Source: Drechslerella dactyloides
Lineage: Eukaryota > Ascomycota > Orbiliomycetes > Orbiliales > Orbiliaceae
Assembly (NCBI GenBank): GCA_020064725.1
Contig: JAGTWJ010000007.1
Span: 1,116,001-1,180,000, forward strand
Length of the DNA stretch: 64,000 nt
Reading direction: 5' to 3'
Both the position numbers and the translations under genes were made by a program. The notes beneath the pieces were generated by a model that made no database searches, was not told the DNA's origin, and saw only the letters and a program-made list of their open reading frames with translations. Below, piece after piece: positions 12,041 to 20,707 of this stretch (position 1 is the stretch's first letter; each line of letters starts with the position of its first letter).

Positions 12041-13945
12041 ATGTCAATCTGGATTCCACCACAGGAGGTTGCGCTTCAGGATGCCATGAAGTTCCTGACG
12101 GACTGGAACCTACCGTACTCCATTCCCTTCGTTGAATTCTCCTCGGAACAGGCAGCTTGCATCCGCTGCATCAGAATCAAGACCACCGCTCTCCCGGTCC
12201 TTCACGCTGTCGTCAACAGGGACATGCTCCCCTGGAGCGTCCGGGTCCATTTCCCCTACAATGGCTTCTCGCCGTTCTTCCAGCTCAACATACCACCGGT
12301 AGACACCGCGTTCTCGCTGAAATGGCCAAGTCAGGGCCTTCTCGATATGTCTGCTCAAACGCGGCTCTGCGCCCGTCTGACCGAGCTCTGGTGGGAACAC
12401 CGCGCAACCGAGACCCTCAGGTACAAGCACGAGGGCCGATTCATCCAGACCAAAGACCCGCGGATGACGAGGAACGGCAGCGTCTTCCCCGCCCCGGGTT
12501 TCACATCCGCGGCTTTCAGCACCTCCCGACTTGCAATGTTCGTCGCGTCGACGCCCATATTCTCGTTCAGCAGAGACAATCGGCTCATCTCGCCGCCGCT
12601 GCGAATGCACTACTACCCACCCCTCGACTCGCTCAAGCTCCCGCCTCCAAGATTGAAGCACCCGGACCCCTCGGATTCACTAGCCAACATCATGTTGGCT
12701 ATACGAAGTCTTATCCACCGGCCGCCAGACGATGGGACGGCGCTGAGCCCCGCCGAGCTGGAATATCAGCTGGTGAATCACTGGCACAGCGAGAGCATTC
12801 GGCAAGCGGGCCGCGCATGGGCTGACCGCACGGCGGTCGACCATATATACGCCCAGCGACCGGAGTTCGAACACCCTTCCGAGTGGAGATTCCAACGGAA
12901 ACCGTACATGCCGCCCGCCCTCCCGCTTCTCTTCGCCCCGCAGGAGCCGCCACCGGCCGAGTCGCGTATCTCCCGCCCCGCGCCGCTCGTCGAGCTGTGT
13001 CTCCGTGCCATCGCTCGGTCACCTTACTTTGCCCGTCTGACGAAGGACGAGCGTTGGGCGTTGACCAAGGGCTTGAAAATTCGCCCGGAGATCAAGGCGT
13101 ACCTTATATTCATCTTCGAGTCCCCCAACATCGCGAGGGCAATGCCCACCTGCGACGTCTGCAGCGATCGACACATCATGAGGGCGGCCGAGTGGGTGGA
13201 GTTCTGGAACATCCAGCCCTGCAAGGATGGCGCCACTATACCCTACGTTCGGCTCGAGGCGATCAGGGCCACGCTGCGGGCGATAGAGAGACGCGAACGG
13301 CCTCCGAAGGAAGATCCCCCACAGCTGTTCAAGAAAAAGACCCAGCTCCGATTCCTGATGCAGAACGACGATCTGCGGAACCGGATGGTGTCGAAGCTGC
13401 TCGGGCGGATAAATGCAGTGATCGCCTCGGGGGATCCGTACCTGCGGCGGTACGCCGAGAGCCCCCTCGGGTTGCGCAACGATGGAGTCGTGCCGCTTCT
13501 GCGGCAGACGTGTAGCTGGGATTGTGCGGCGAGGTGGATGAAGGAGCGATTCGCGAATGCGGAAAGCTCGTGGTGGAATTTCCCGTGGGATCCTACATCG
13601 TCGTTTTGGAGGCGCGAGAAAGCGACGTTCTTCGGACACCGACGGGAGCATGACGACGCCGGAGCCTCCGGACCCCAGGCGCCAGAAGACCGGACGGGGC
13701 GAGACGAAACTCAACCTTCCGAGAGTGAGAAGAAGGACAGCAAAGTAACAAAGTCCAAACGACCGCCAGAACAATACGAATTTTGGCCGTCCAAGCGCCG
13801 GAAGAAAGAAGCCGAAGTTGAAATACCTACACACCCTGAAGGAAACGATTCTGAACCTCACGGAGACCAAAGTGTTGAAAAGAGACCTGGATCTCCTGTA
13901 CGCGGGAGGCGGTCGAAACGCTTGAAGACGAAGGCGAATTCTTAA
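12041..13945 (+). CDS. Unassigned fungal protein with CxxC and CSWDC motifs (copy A)
   Basis: Single exon, 634 aa. I cannot assign a function. The protein shares an ordered set of motifs with the convergent gene at 14341-15732: FVASTPIFSF followed by LISPPL near residue 165, RPAPLVELCLRAI, a CDVC pair (Cys371, Cys374) followed by AEWVEFW, and CSWDC (Cys491, Cys495) after VVPLLRQT. The four cysteines could form a metal-binding module. Similar Leu/Trp/Cys strings occur in fungal proteins often labelled leucine-rich-repeat proteins, but no clear repeats are seen here. The C-terminal 90 residues are charged, rich in Lys, Arg and Glu, with KRPPEQ, KRRKKE and RGRRSKRLK clusters that could be nuclear signals. 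No signal peptide or membrane helix. Confidence 0.75.
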   Translation: MSIWIPPQEVALQDAMKFLTDWNLPYSIPFVEFSSEQAACIRCIRIKTTALPVLHAVVNRDMLPWSVRVHFPYNGFSPFFQLNIPPVDTAFSLKWPSQGLLDMSAQTRLCARLTELWWEHRATETLRYKHEGRFIQTKDPRMTRNGSVFPAPGFTSAAFSTSRLAMFVASTPIFSFSRDNRLISPPLRMHYYPPLDSLKLPPPRLKHPDPSDSLANIMLAIRSLIHRPPDDGTALSPAELEYQLVNHWHSESIRQAGRAWADRTAVDHIYAQRPEFEHPSEWRFQRKPYMPPALPLLFAPQEPPPAESRISRPAPLVELCLRAIARSPYFARLTKDERWALTKGLKIRPEIKAYLIFIFESPNIARAMPTCDVCSDRHIMRAAEWVEFWNIQPCKDGATIPYVRLEAIRATLRAIERRERPPKEDPPQLFKKKTQLRFLMQNDDLRNRMVSKLLGRINAVIASGDPYLRRYAESPLGLRNDGVVPLLRQTCSWDCAARWMKERFANAESSWWNFPWDPTSSFWRREKATFFGHRREHDDAGASGPQAPEDRTGRDETQPSESEKKDSKVTKSKRPPEQYEFWPSKRRKKEAEVEIPTHPEGNDSEPHGDQSVEKRPGSPVRGRRSKRLKTKANS

Positions 13946-14340
13946 GCGTGAGTACTTGACTTCCTCGTTGAAGACCTGCGCTTGACCGCATATATTCTAG
14001 CTGTAGGTGAATGGAGCTGGGCTTCTTTCTCAGTGTTGTCATTGTGGTTACATGCGCGAGTGTGGGTTTGTAAGAGCAGTTGTAGAGGAGACGAATGTCC
14101 TGATTATTATAAGGTCAACGCACATTGTGTGGTATTTGTTGCTAGTCTACAACAAGACAGGTTCTGAGGCACAGTCTCATGCGAAAAGGCGCACGCCCCC
14201 AACATCATTTTCATTGCCTTATGTCAGGTAGTGTATGCCGATATGCGGCATAGACCACAAAAGACAGAAGTAGAATACATTCATAGTTCTTTCAGTTCGA
14301 CAGCATGCGTTACATCGTGTCAAGTCCCATATCGATTCCA
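13946..14340. other. Shared 3' intergenic region of convergent paralogues
   Basis: About 395 bp between two converging stop codons. AT-rich, with no gene; probably the two 3' UTRs. Confidence 0.5.
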
Positions 14341-15732
14341 CTACATAATAGGAGCCCGCTTCAAGTTTTCATATTTAAGGATGTACTCTTGAAAGGCCGA
14401 GTAGGAGCTCGTGGCCGCCTCCAACTCCATCTGCCTCTCCTTTCGTTTCTTATCCTGCTCCTCGAGAAAGATTCGTTTATCCTCCTTGCGCGCGGCGTCC
14501 CAGGCTGCCATCCAGGTCTCGGCGCAATCCCAGCTGCACGCCTCCCGTAGGATGGGGACGATGCTGGTCTTGCTACCGACGCTGGCGGCGTAGCGCATGA
14601 CGAAGCGGTCAGCCTGGCTGTGTACGGCTGCGGTCAATCGGCGCAAGACCTCCTCCTGCGCGGCGTCCTCGTCCTCTTTCTGTGACCCGGCTGGGTTGGT
14701 CGTGGTGAGAACGTTCGGGTTGATCGGCAAGGTGATGTCTCCCGTGAGGCGATGGTTGAACAGCAGCGCGTTGACGTTGGCGTATGCGAGGGTTGGTTCG
14801 GTGACTTTAACGACGCCGCCGGAGACGTAGTCCTCGGTTGGTTCGCGGGGGTCCTTGGCGACGTCGAATTGCCAGAATTCAAGCCATTCAGCAGCTTTGG
14901 TGAGGAAGGGGCCTTTGCAGCCCGCGCAGGTCTTCAAGCCACCTGTCGTGGATGCACCGTCGATGATGGCGGCGATGTGGCGGCGCATGTACTTGGGGCT
15001 AGAGTTCGAAATGATATTGAGGATCTTGATGAAGTCGCATTGTTCCTCTTCGTCGGCGAAAGTTTTGGCTTCGTTGGCGATGACGCGCATGCTGAGCTCG
15101 ACGAGGGATGCGGGGCGGGTAATCAACCCGGGTGCGGTTGGTGCGGCTTGGATTTCCGTCATAATAGGGCAGCGGAGGCCCTCTGCCGGTTCTAGGGAGT
15201 GTTCATCGGGGCGCCAGGCTGATGGATGTGGGATGCTGGCCAACTTGTCGTTATAGGCTGGCTTCGAATAGATGTCTGCGGTGGTCAATGCGGTGTCCGG
15301 TCCGGCGGTGTACGAAGACAACGGCGGCGAGATCAGCTCGCCAGCCTGATCGAATGCGAAGATTGGAGATGGCGCGACGAAAGTGGCGACAATGTCGGCG
15401 TCGAGAAAGGCAGCGGCGAAAGGGCCATAGTCTTGATCGGCGTCCCAGGCGTGAGAGTCCTTGGTGACGTTGTGCAATTGCGCCTTTGCAGGATCGCGTC
15501 GCTCAGTGAAGCGGTACTCGTCAAAACCGTCGTCTTTGCCATAGAGAATGGGCAGCTTGAAGAACGGGTTTGGCGAGTCCTTCGTATCGAGGCCTTTGAA
15601 GAGGCGATTTAAATATTGGAGGTCGAGGAGACCCGGTACGGTGTAGGAGACGTAGGCGACCTCGCCATCGTCGTACTTGAGCTTTGCGAAGGGGAACGGC
15701 TCGCAATCTTTGAGTGGATCCGGCGCATCCAT
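14341..15732 (-). CDS. Unassigned fungal protein with CxxC and CSWDC motifs (copy B)
   Basis: Single exon, 463 aa, start ATG at 15732. Function unknown. It has the same architecture as the gene at 12041-13945, tail to tail with it: FVAPSPIFAF and GELISPPL, RPASLVELSMRVI, CAGC (Cys269, Cys272) followed by AEWLEFW, then CSWDC (Cys399, Cys403) after IVPILREA and before a final amphipathic helix rich in Lys, Glu and Arg. It lacks the long charged tail of copy A and has a different N-terminus (PFAKLKYDDGEVAYVSY). The conserved spacing of the two cysteine pairs and the Trp/Phe residues suggests a folded, possibly zinc-binding core. Cytoplasmic or nuclear by lack of targeting signals. Confidence 0.75.
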   Translation of the reverse strand: MDAPDPLKDCEPFPFAKLKYDDGEVAYVSYTVPGLLDLQYLNRLFKGLDTKDSPNPFFKLPILYGKDDGFDEYRFTERRDPAKAQLHNVTKDSHAWDADQDYGPFAAAFLDADIVATFVAPSPIFAFDQAGELISPPLSSYTAGPDTALTTADIYSKPAYNDKLASIPHPSAWRPDEHSLEPAEGLRCPIMTEIQAAPTAPGLITRPASLVELSMRVIANEAKTFADEEEQCDFIKILNIISNSSPKYMRRHIAAIIDGASTTGGLKTCAGCKGPFLTKAAEWLEFWQFDVAKDPREPTEDYVSGGVVKVTEPTLAYANVNALLFNHRLTGDITLPINPNVLTTTNPAGSQKEDEDAAQEEVLRRLTAAVHSQADRFVMRYAASVGSKTSIVPILREACSWDCAETWMAAWDAARKEDKRIFLEEQDKKRKERQMELEAATSSYSAFQEYILKYENLKRAPIM

Positions 15733-15937
15733 TGTTCGGACTTGTTGTTGAGGAGAGTATGAAGACTAAAGATGGTAGATCTGTAGATGGATGAGGTTGA
15801 TGATGTCGAAGGGTGGACATTCTCGCTGAGGGGATCGTGGGCATGATCATAGCAGTCACAGCGTGGGCGGCATTCACGAGTCTAACGTTCCAATATGATA
15901 GTAGACGGTAATATCCACGGTGTGTCTACGTTTTGAA

Positions 15938-16752
15938 CTACACCCCGTTGACGGGAATGTTGACTCCGCCTTGCTCCTCCTCCTCAGGTATCCCCCACTC
16001 CTCAACCGCGCCCTTCCAATCCGCAATCTTGCCACCCTCAACCTCCACGGCGACGACGACGCTCCCTTCCTCTCCCTCAACGTAGCATTTCGCATCTTCG
16101 AACCGATTGGCGTGCTTGTGCGCCTCGCGGTAGAACTTCTCCTCGTCGCTGCCGCTCTCCAAGATCCGCGCGTAGCCGCGGATCGTATGAGAGTACGACT
16201 GCAGCTCGCTGCTGTTCAGGTCCTGCAGGAACTGTGCGAGCGGGCTCAGGCTGCTGTCGCCCGGGGCTTGCGGGGCCGACGGGCTGGTGGACGGCTGGTT
16301 CTGCGTGGCGCCTGGCGGGCGCGAGGAGGCCCAGTCGTGGACGAGGAGCGAGACGTGCGGGTTTACGGTAATGTTGGCGAGCTTGCGCGTGGTGGGTGAG
16401 AAGGACATGATGATGACGCCGGCGGAGGAGGACGTCGCGAGCACGCTCGGGAGGGCGCTGCCGGCGAAGGTCTTGGTGGGCGGGAGGTACGTGTAGTTCA
16501 TGAGGGCGACGTGCGGGCGCAGCGTCGAGTTGCACGTCGCCAGATGTAGCTGCATCAATGGTGTCAGTAGATGTTCACTCAATGATATTGACATTATCAA
16601 GACATGCAGCAGGTCCACAGCGAGAGACAGCGCCTCAGTAAAGTCCCCAGCAACAAAACCAAGAGGGGCAGACGTACGAAGCGGGCGTGGTTGAGGCACG
16701 AGAGCACCTCGGGCGGCAGGTCGCCCGTGAAGACGCGTCTTTCGGAAGCCAT
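15938..16752 (-). CDS. Pyridoxamine 5'-phosphate oxidase-like flavin-binding protein
   Basis: A split-barrel protein of the PNPOx-like superfamily, resembling yeast YLR456W/YPR172W; it probably binds FMN, and its substrate is unknown. Two exons: 16752-16678 and 16549-15938, intron 128 bp (donor GTACGT, acceptor GCAG), 228 aa. The join gives HARFLHLATCNS, followed by PHVALMNYTYLP, the typical first strands of the barrel. I chose the ATG at 16752 because the first exon (LPPEVLSCLNHARF) matches the family N-terminus, whereas the longer unspliced frame begins with sequence of no family character. A Pro/Ser-rich insert (about residues 120-145) splits the barrel. The C-terminal part has FxxAKCYVEGEEGSVVVAVEVEGG strands. 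Its start faces the NIPSNAP gene, 470 bp away. Confidence 0.85.
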
Positions 16753-17222
16753 CGCGAGAGTTATCTTTGGTGTAAGTCTGCACAGATTGATAGAACAAGA
16801 ACGCTCGTCCGAAGAAACAGCACCGTCGAACTCGAGAAGATGAAGGTGAGCGGGAGGAAGTGGGCTTCCCGTCCGATAGATAAGCAAGCGCCAAGCCTGC
16901 ACAGTCAGCAACACGACGTCAAGGGGCATTCCACACGACCTCCACGATCGCGATCCTGCCTTCCGCGCCCGATTCCCCTGCCGTCGTCTTTCGCAATCGG
17001 ATACATCTCGATCGCGGTGTCGGCGTGCTGCGCGAAGACTGCTCCGTGCGAGTTTTGCCGCGCGTGAAACAGCTGTGGGCGCCGCAATTCCCGCGCCTAC
17101 AGCCGCGATCGACGTCATATCGCTCTCTCCTTCCCCAGATTGCAAGTCCCCGCAATCCACCACCGCAGCCTCACCACCATCCTCGCATCGCATCGCATCA
17201 CCGCTACCAGTACCCCGCAATC
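16753..17222. promoter_or_regulatory. Bidirectional promoter region (PNPOx-like / NIPSNAP)
   Basis: 470 bp between two divergent start codons. It must carry the promoters of both genes. No TATA box is obvious. The NIPSNAP-proximal 120 bp are pyrimidine-rich (CTCTCTCCTTCCCC, CACCACCATCC), a usual feature of fungal transcription starts. Confidence 0.55.
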
Positions 17223-18524
17223 ATGTTCCGCCCAGCATTCACCGCGCCGTTGGTTTCGCGCCCGCTCCTGCGCGCCGCCGCAGTAAACTTCTCCACCTCT
17301 GCTTCCCGGTTCAAGCATACCCCTCCTTCGATCGGACAACTCCCCGCCGATTCGCTGGCCAAGTTCAACGACAACCGGAAAACCTTCCACGAGAAGCAAA
17401 CGGCCGCCCAGGAAGCCGCCCGCCGCGAAGCCAATCCGGACGCACCGGACGGTCCGGAGATCAAGACCGGCGGGGTCCTGGCGAAGCTGCTCCACGGCTC
17501 CAGCGAGGCGCAGCAGGATACGTTCCAGATCCAGGAGTCGTTTTCCAAGGTCCTCGCTCGCGGCAAGTACGTTCACGAACTGGTCTTCCACCGCGTTAAG
17601 CCGGACGCGATCGAAGACTATGTCGAATTGATCGGGAACGAGTACCCGCGGATAGCGAACGACGAGAAGTCCGGCGTCAAGCTTGTCGGCAGCTGGTACA
17701 CGGAGATCGGGGAGGGCGACGTATTCGGTAGGATTGCATGTCCCTTGGCCTGACCATTACTGTCGCACCGGTTGTTTCGTGAGCCAGACTTAATCTTGAG
17801 GCCAGACTTGCCTAGGTCGGCCACTGGGACCGCCGAGGCTAAGCCAAACTGCCACTCGTGAGGCCGGCGATGTAGAGGACGGCAGTCTGGTTCACGAGAC
17901 AGTCGCACCACCCTGTCCTGTGTATGCGTGTGTGCTAAAGGGTGTATCTTGAACAGTCCACATCTGGGAATACAACGGCTACGCGGGCTACCACGATACA
18001 ATGCGCTACCTCAACGGCCAACCGCAGACCAAAAAACTCAACACCGAAGTCCGCAAGCACCTGCAGTCCCGATACAACTCCATCGCCCAGGAATTCTCCT
18101 TCTGGCCGACCACCCAGCCCCGCACTCTCGGCGGGGTCTTCGAACTGCGGTCCTACACGCTACACCCGGGCAACCTGCTCGAATGGGAGACCCACTGGCG
18201 GAAGGGCCTCGCCGCGCGGCAAAGCCAGGGCATGGAAGGCGTGGGCGCATGGTTCACCCAAATCGGCGGACTGAACGAGGTGCATTATCTATGGCAATTT
18301 GGCGACCTGCGGGGCCGGCAGCTGTTGCGAGAGAAGAGCTGGCAAGCTGAGTGCGTGACCTTTTCTTCACACCCACTTACAATATTTGTGGAATGGTATC
18401 GAGATGCTAATATTGATAATTTGACGGCAGAGGCTGGGCTGATACCGTCCACAAGACAGTCCCGCTAATCGCCAAGATGCAGTCCAAGATACTGCTGCCG
18501 CTACCTTGGTCACCGGTCAAGTAG
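17223..18524 (+). CDS. Mitochondrial NIPSNAP-family protein
   Basis: A mitochondrial protein of the NIPSNAP family, whose animal members act at the mitochondrial surface in quality control; the fungal role is not established. Three exons: 17223-17727, 17957-18350 and 18431-18524; introns 229 and 80 bp; 330 aa. Joins give GDVFVHIWEYNGYAGYHDT and SWQAEGWADTVHKT. The N-terminus (MFRPAFTAPLVSRPLLRAA, then FSTSASRFKHTPP) is a classic cleavable presequence. Two ferredoxin-like NIPSNAP repeats follow: one with YVHELVFHRVKPDAIEDY and IGSWYTEIGEG-like strands, one with GGVFELRSYTLHPGNLLEWE and VGAWFTQIGGLNEVHYLW. The C-terminus LLPLPWSPVK fits the family end. Intron 1 holds a hairpin insertion described separately. 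Confidence 0.92.
17773..17901. mobile_element. Hairpin element with terminal inverted repeats inside NIPSNAP intron 1
   Basis: The ends at 17773-17790 and 17884-17901 are inverted repeats matching at 16 of 18 positions (TGTTTCGTGAGCCAGACT against the reverse complement of the right end). The interior is partly self-complementary. An 8-bp direct repeat, GTCGCACC, occurs at 17762-17769 and 17902-17909, immediately outside the right end and three bases outside the left. Removing the element and one repeat would leave a 92-bp intron, typical here. It is too short to code. A MITE-like insertion is inferred, not proven. Confidence 0.5.
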
Positions 18525-19132
18525 ATTTCGGTCGAGGCCCGAGAGAGGCGGATGCGCGAGGCCGCGGAACGGTACAAAGCGTACATCGCGTATCCCTGGC
18601 TTTGACTGACCGACCGGATATATATTATACCTGCTACCGCTGTACATCATCGTTTTGTCGATAGATAGATAGGCATTAATTGGGTTTTTTTTATGTTTTT
18701 TTCTTTGTGCGTTTCGATATTGGTTTTTGGATGCATGTACTCATTGGTCGAGACATGCACTCTTGGTTGGCTTATTGGTTGGCTATTCAGTTCTTTCTGC
18801 TTGTCCGTCATACGTAGTTGTGCATGCATTGTGGCATCTGCTTCTAGTATTGGTAGAGTAGACATTGTAGACCGTCTGTTTGTCTGTCTGTCGTTGGACT
18901 CGGACCAGCTGGGCTGGATCCAGTAATATAATGTCGCCCAAACGGTGGTTTTTGGATTACCCGGCGGAAAATAATATATGGGTTGTAGGAGTATTTCATG
19001 TAGATGCTACTAGTGGTGCTCTGACAATACAGAGCTACACCGCGGTATATTCGTGAATAGTACGGATTATATACAGCTAGCATGTAATATGTACGATGCC
19101 CTATTATACCTGCTCTATCTAAATGGCCAGTC
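18525..19132. other. 3' intergenic region of convergent genes
   Basis: Between the NIPSNAP and LIP2 stop codons. A GATA-type run (GATAGATAGATAGG) lies at about 18660, then T-rich tracts and TCTGTTTGTCTGTCTGTC at about 18875. No gene. Confidence 0.5.
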
Positions 19133-20707
19133 CTAGTCTTCGGATTTTGAGTCTTTAGAGTCCGAGCCAGTCGACTTTTTCGGTCTACCTCTCTGCGCGG
19201 CAGGCCTCGGCGGTGCACCTGCGGATACAGTTGTGTCTGTCTCGTTTTCATCCGTAGATGATGGTGCAGGCGTCTTTCGCGGTCGTCCACGCTTAGCGGC
19301 AGGATTTGGTTGCGCTTCTTCTACGTCGTTTGAAGGTGGAAGGGCGGGTGCTTTTCTGGGTCGGCCGCGGTAGACGGGTGACTTTGGGCCGGTGGGGTTT
19401 TGGATGAGAGGGAGGATGTCTTCTTCTTCGCCGTCGTCCTTTGGTTTTTGGACGCGGCGTCTTGGTCGGCGTTTGGGCTTTTCTTCCTCCTCTTCCTCCT
19501 CTTCCTTTTCTCCTTCTTCTTCTTCTTCTTCTTCGTCCGGTTCATCGGAGTCGGAATCTTCGTCGGAATCCTCGTCCGAGGATGAACTTTCATCGGAAGA
19601 GTCTTCACCCGAGTCCAATTCCTCGTCAGAGTCTTCGTCGTCTCCCTCGTCCTCAGTCGGAATTTTCACAGGTTCCGGCGGAATGTATACCTTGAGTTCT
19701 CTCGCCATCAACTCTTGCAGCGTCGGCGGCTGCGGCGGTTCTATATGATCATGAAGTGGATCGTTGTAGAAATTCATCTGCACCTCTCTCCCGTCGACCG
19801 CCAGGCGAATCAAGGGTACGCCCTCGACGATATTTTCGCCGTCGGCGTATTCCTCATTGATGCCGTATCGCTTGCCCAGGTCAACGACGTCCTGTACTGT
19901 GACCTCCTTGCAATCGCTGCAGCCCAGTCCTTTGACTAGCTGAGCGACTACGTCTCCCCGCACATTGGCCACCGTCGAATTCTCCATTCTGGCAGCCGCC
20001 TTTTCTTCGAATTTATGGTTGTCCTTTCCAGGCGCTTTCTTGAGTCGTTCGGTATGCAACTGCAGCTGGTGCTCGATTTCGGTCCGCATCGACCACATAG
20101 TAACCTTGTCCAGCCCGCACGGCACAATCTTCTCAAAGAACGACAGGTCCGGATTGACGTTTATCGACAACCCATGACAGCTCACCCACCGGCGCAAATT
20201 GACACCGACGCTAGCAATCTTGCGCGTCTTCGTAACCCACACGCCCGGCTGATCCGTCGTAAAACCCTTGATACCATATTTCCCGTCCGCGAGAACGTTG
20301 ATGATACTCCGCTCCAAAAAGCGGATATACCCCCGCGGCGTGAAATCATGCACTTTCAAATCGATAATCGGATACGCAACAACCTGTCCCGGTCCGTGGA
20401 AGGTCGTCTGTCCGCCGCGAGAGGTATACGCGATCGTTACATCGTGAAACGCCCGTCTGACAACTTCCTCCGGCGGTCGGATGTGCTTCTCGCGACGGCC
20501 AAAGGTGTACGTTGGGAAGAACTCAGCGGTGATAAGGTACGGCGGCGGCGGGCCGGGGAGCGGCGGGGCGTCATTGTCGCTGGAGGAGGAGGGCGATTTC
20601 GACTGCTGTGTTTTGTAGAGGAGGTGGAGACGGAAGAGGATGGACTGCAGCTTGGAGGCGACGCCGTAGTGGGACAGCGGGAGGTTAAGGTGGTGGAGGA
20701 CCGGCAT
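19133..20707 (-). CDS. LIP2: Lipoyl(octanoyl) transferase with acidic, AT-hook C-terminal tail
   Basis: LipB-family enzyme that moves octanoyl from acyl carrier protein to lipoyl-domain lysines (glycine cleavage H protein, 2-oxoacid dehydrogenases) in mitochondria. Single exon, 524 aa. Residues 1-245 hold the catalytic domain: RGGQTTFHGPGQVVAYPI (97-114), the active-site Lys163 in KIASVGV and Cys197 in VPCGL. Beyond it, residues 250-345 form an unrecognised extension (GCSDCKEVTVQDVVDLG), then a run of mostly Asp, Glu and Ser (351-410), a basic block (KRRPRRR) and three AT-hook cores: RGRPRK at 447, RGRPRK at 473 and RGRPKK at 506. AT-hooks bind the minor groove of AT-rich DNA and are not expected on this enzyme. 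The frame is uninterrupted and no splice pair was noticed that removes the tail. Confidence 0.88.
   Translation of the reverse strand: MPVLHHLNLPLSHYGVASKLQSILFRLHLLYKTQQSKSPSSSSDNDAPPLPGPPPPYLITAEFFPTYTFGRREKHIRPPEEVVRRAFHDVTIAYTSRGGQTTFHGPGQVVAYPIIDLKVHDFTPRGYIRFLERSIINVLADGKYGIKGFTTDQPGVWVTKTRKIASVGVNLRRWVSCHGLSINVNPDLSFFEKIVPCGLDKVTMWSMRTEIEHQLQLHTERLKKAPGKDNHKFEEKAAARMENSTVANVRGDVVAQLVKGLGCSDCKEVTVQDVVDLGKRYGINEEYADGENIVEGVPLIRLAVDGREVQMNFYNDPLHDHIEPPQPPTLQELMARELKVYIPPEPVKIPTEDEGDDEDSDEELDSGEDSSDESSSSDEDSDEDSDSDEPDEEEEEEEGEKEEEEEEEEKPKRRPRRRVQKPKDDGEEEDILPLIQNPTGPKSPVYRGRPRKAPALPPSNDVEEAQPNPAAKRGRPRKTPAPSSTDENETDTTVSAGAPPRPAAQRGRPKKSTGSDSKDSKSED

Noticed and set aside
13019..13870. 283-aa minus-strand frame
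   Set aside because: Antisense to the Cys/Trp-motif copy A, which is supported by paralogy.
19392..19748. Poly-Ser plus-strand frame
   Set aside because: Antisense of the Asp/Glu-rich LIP2 tail.
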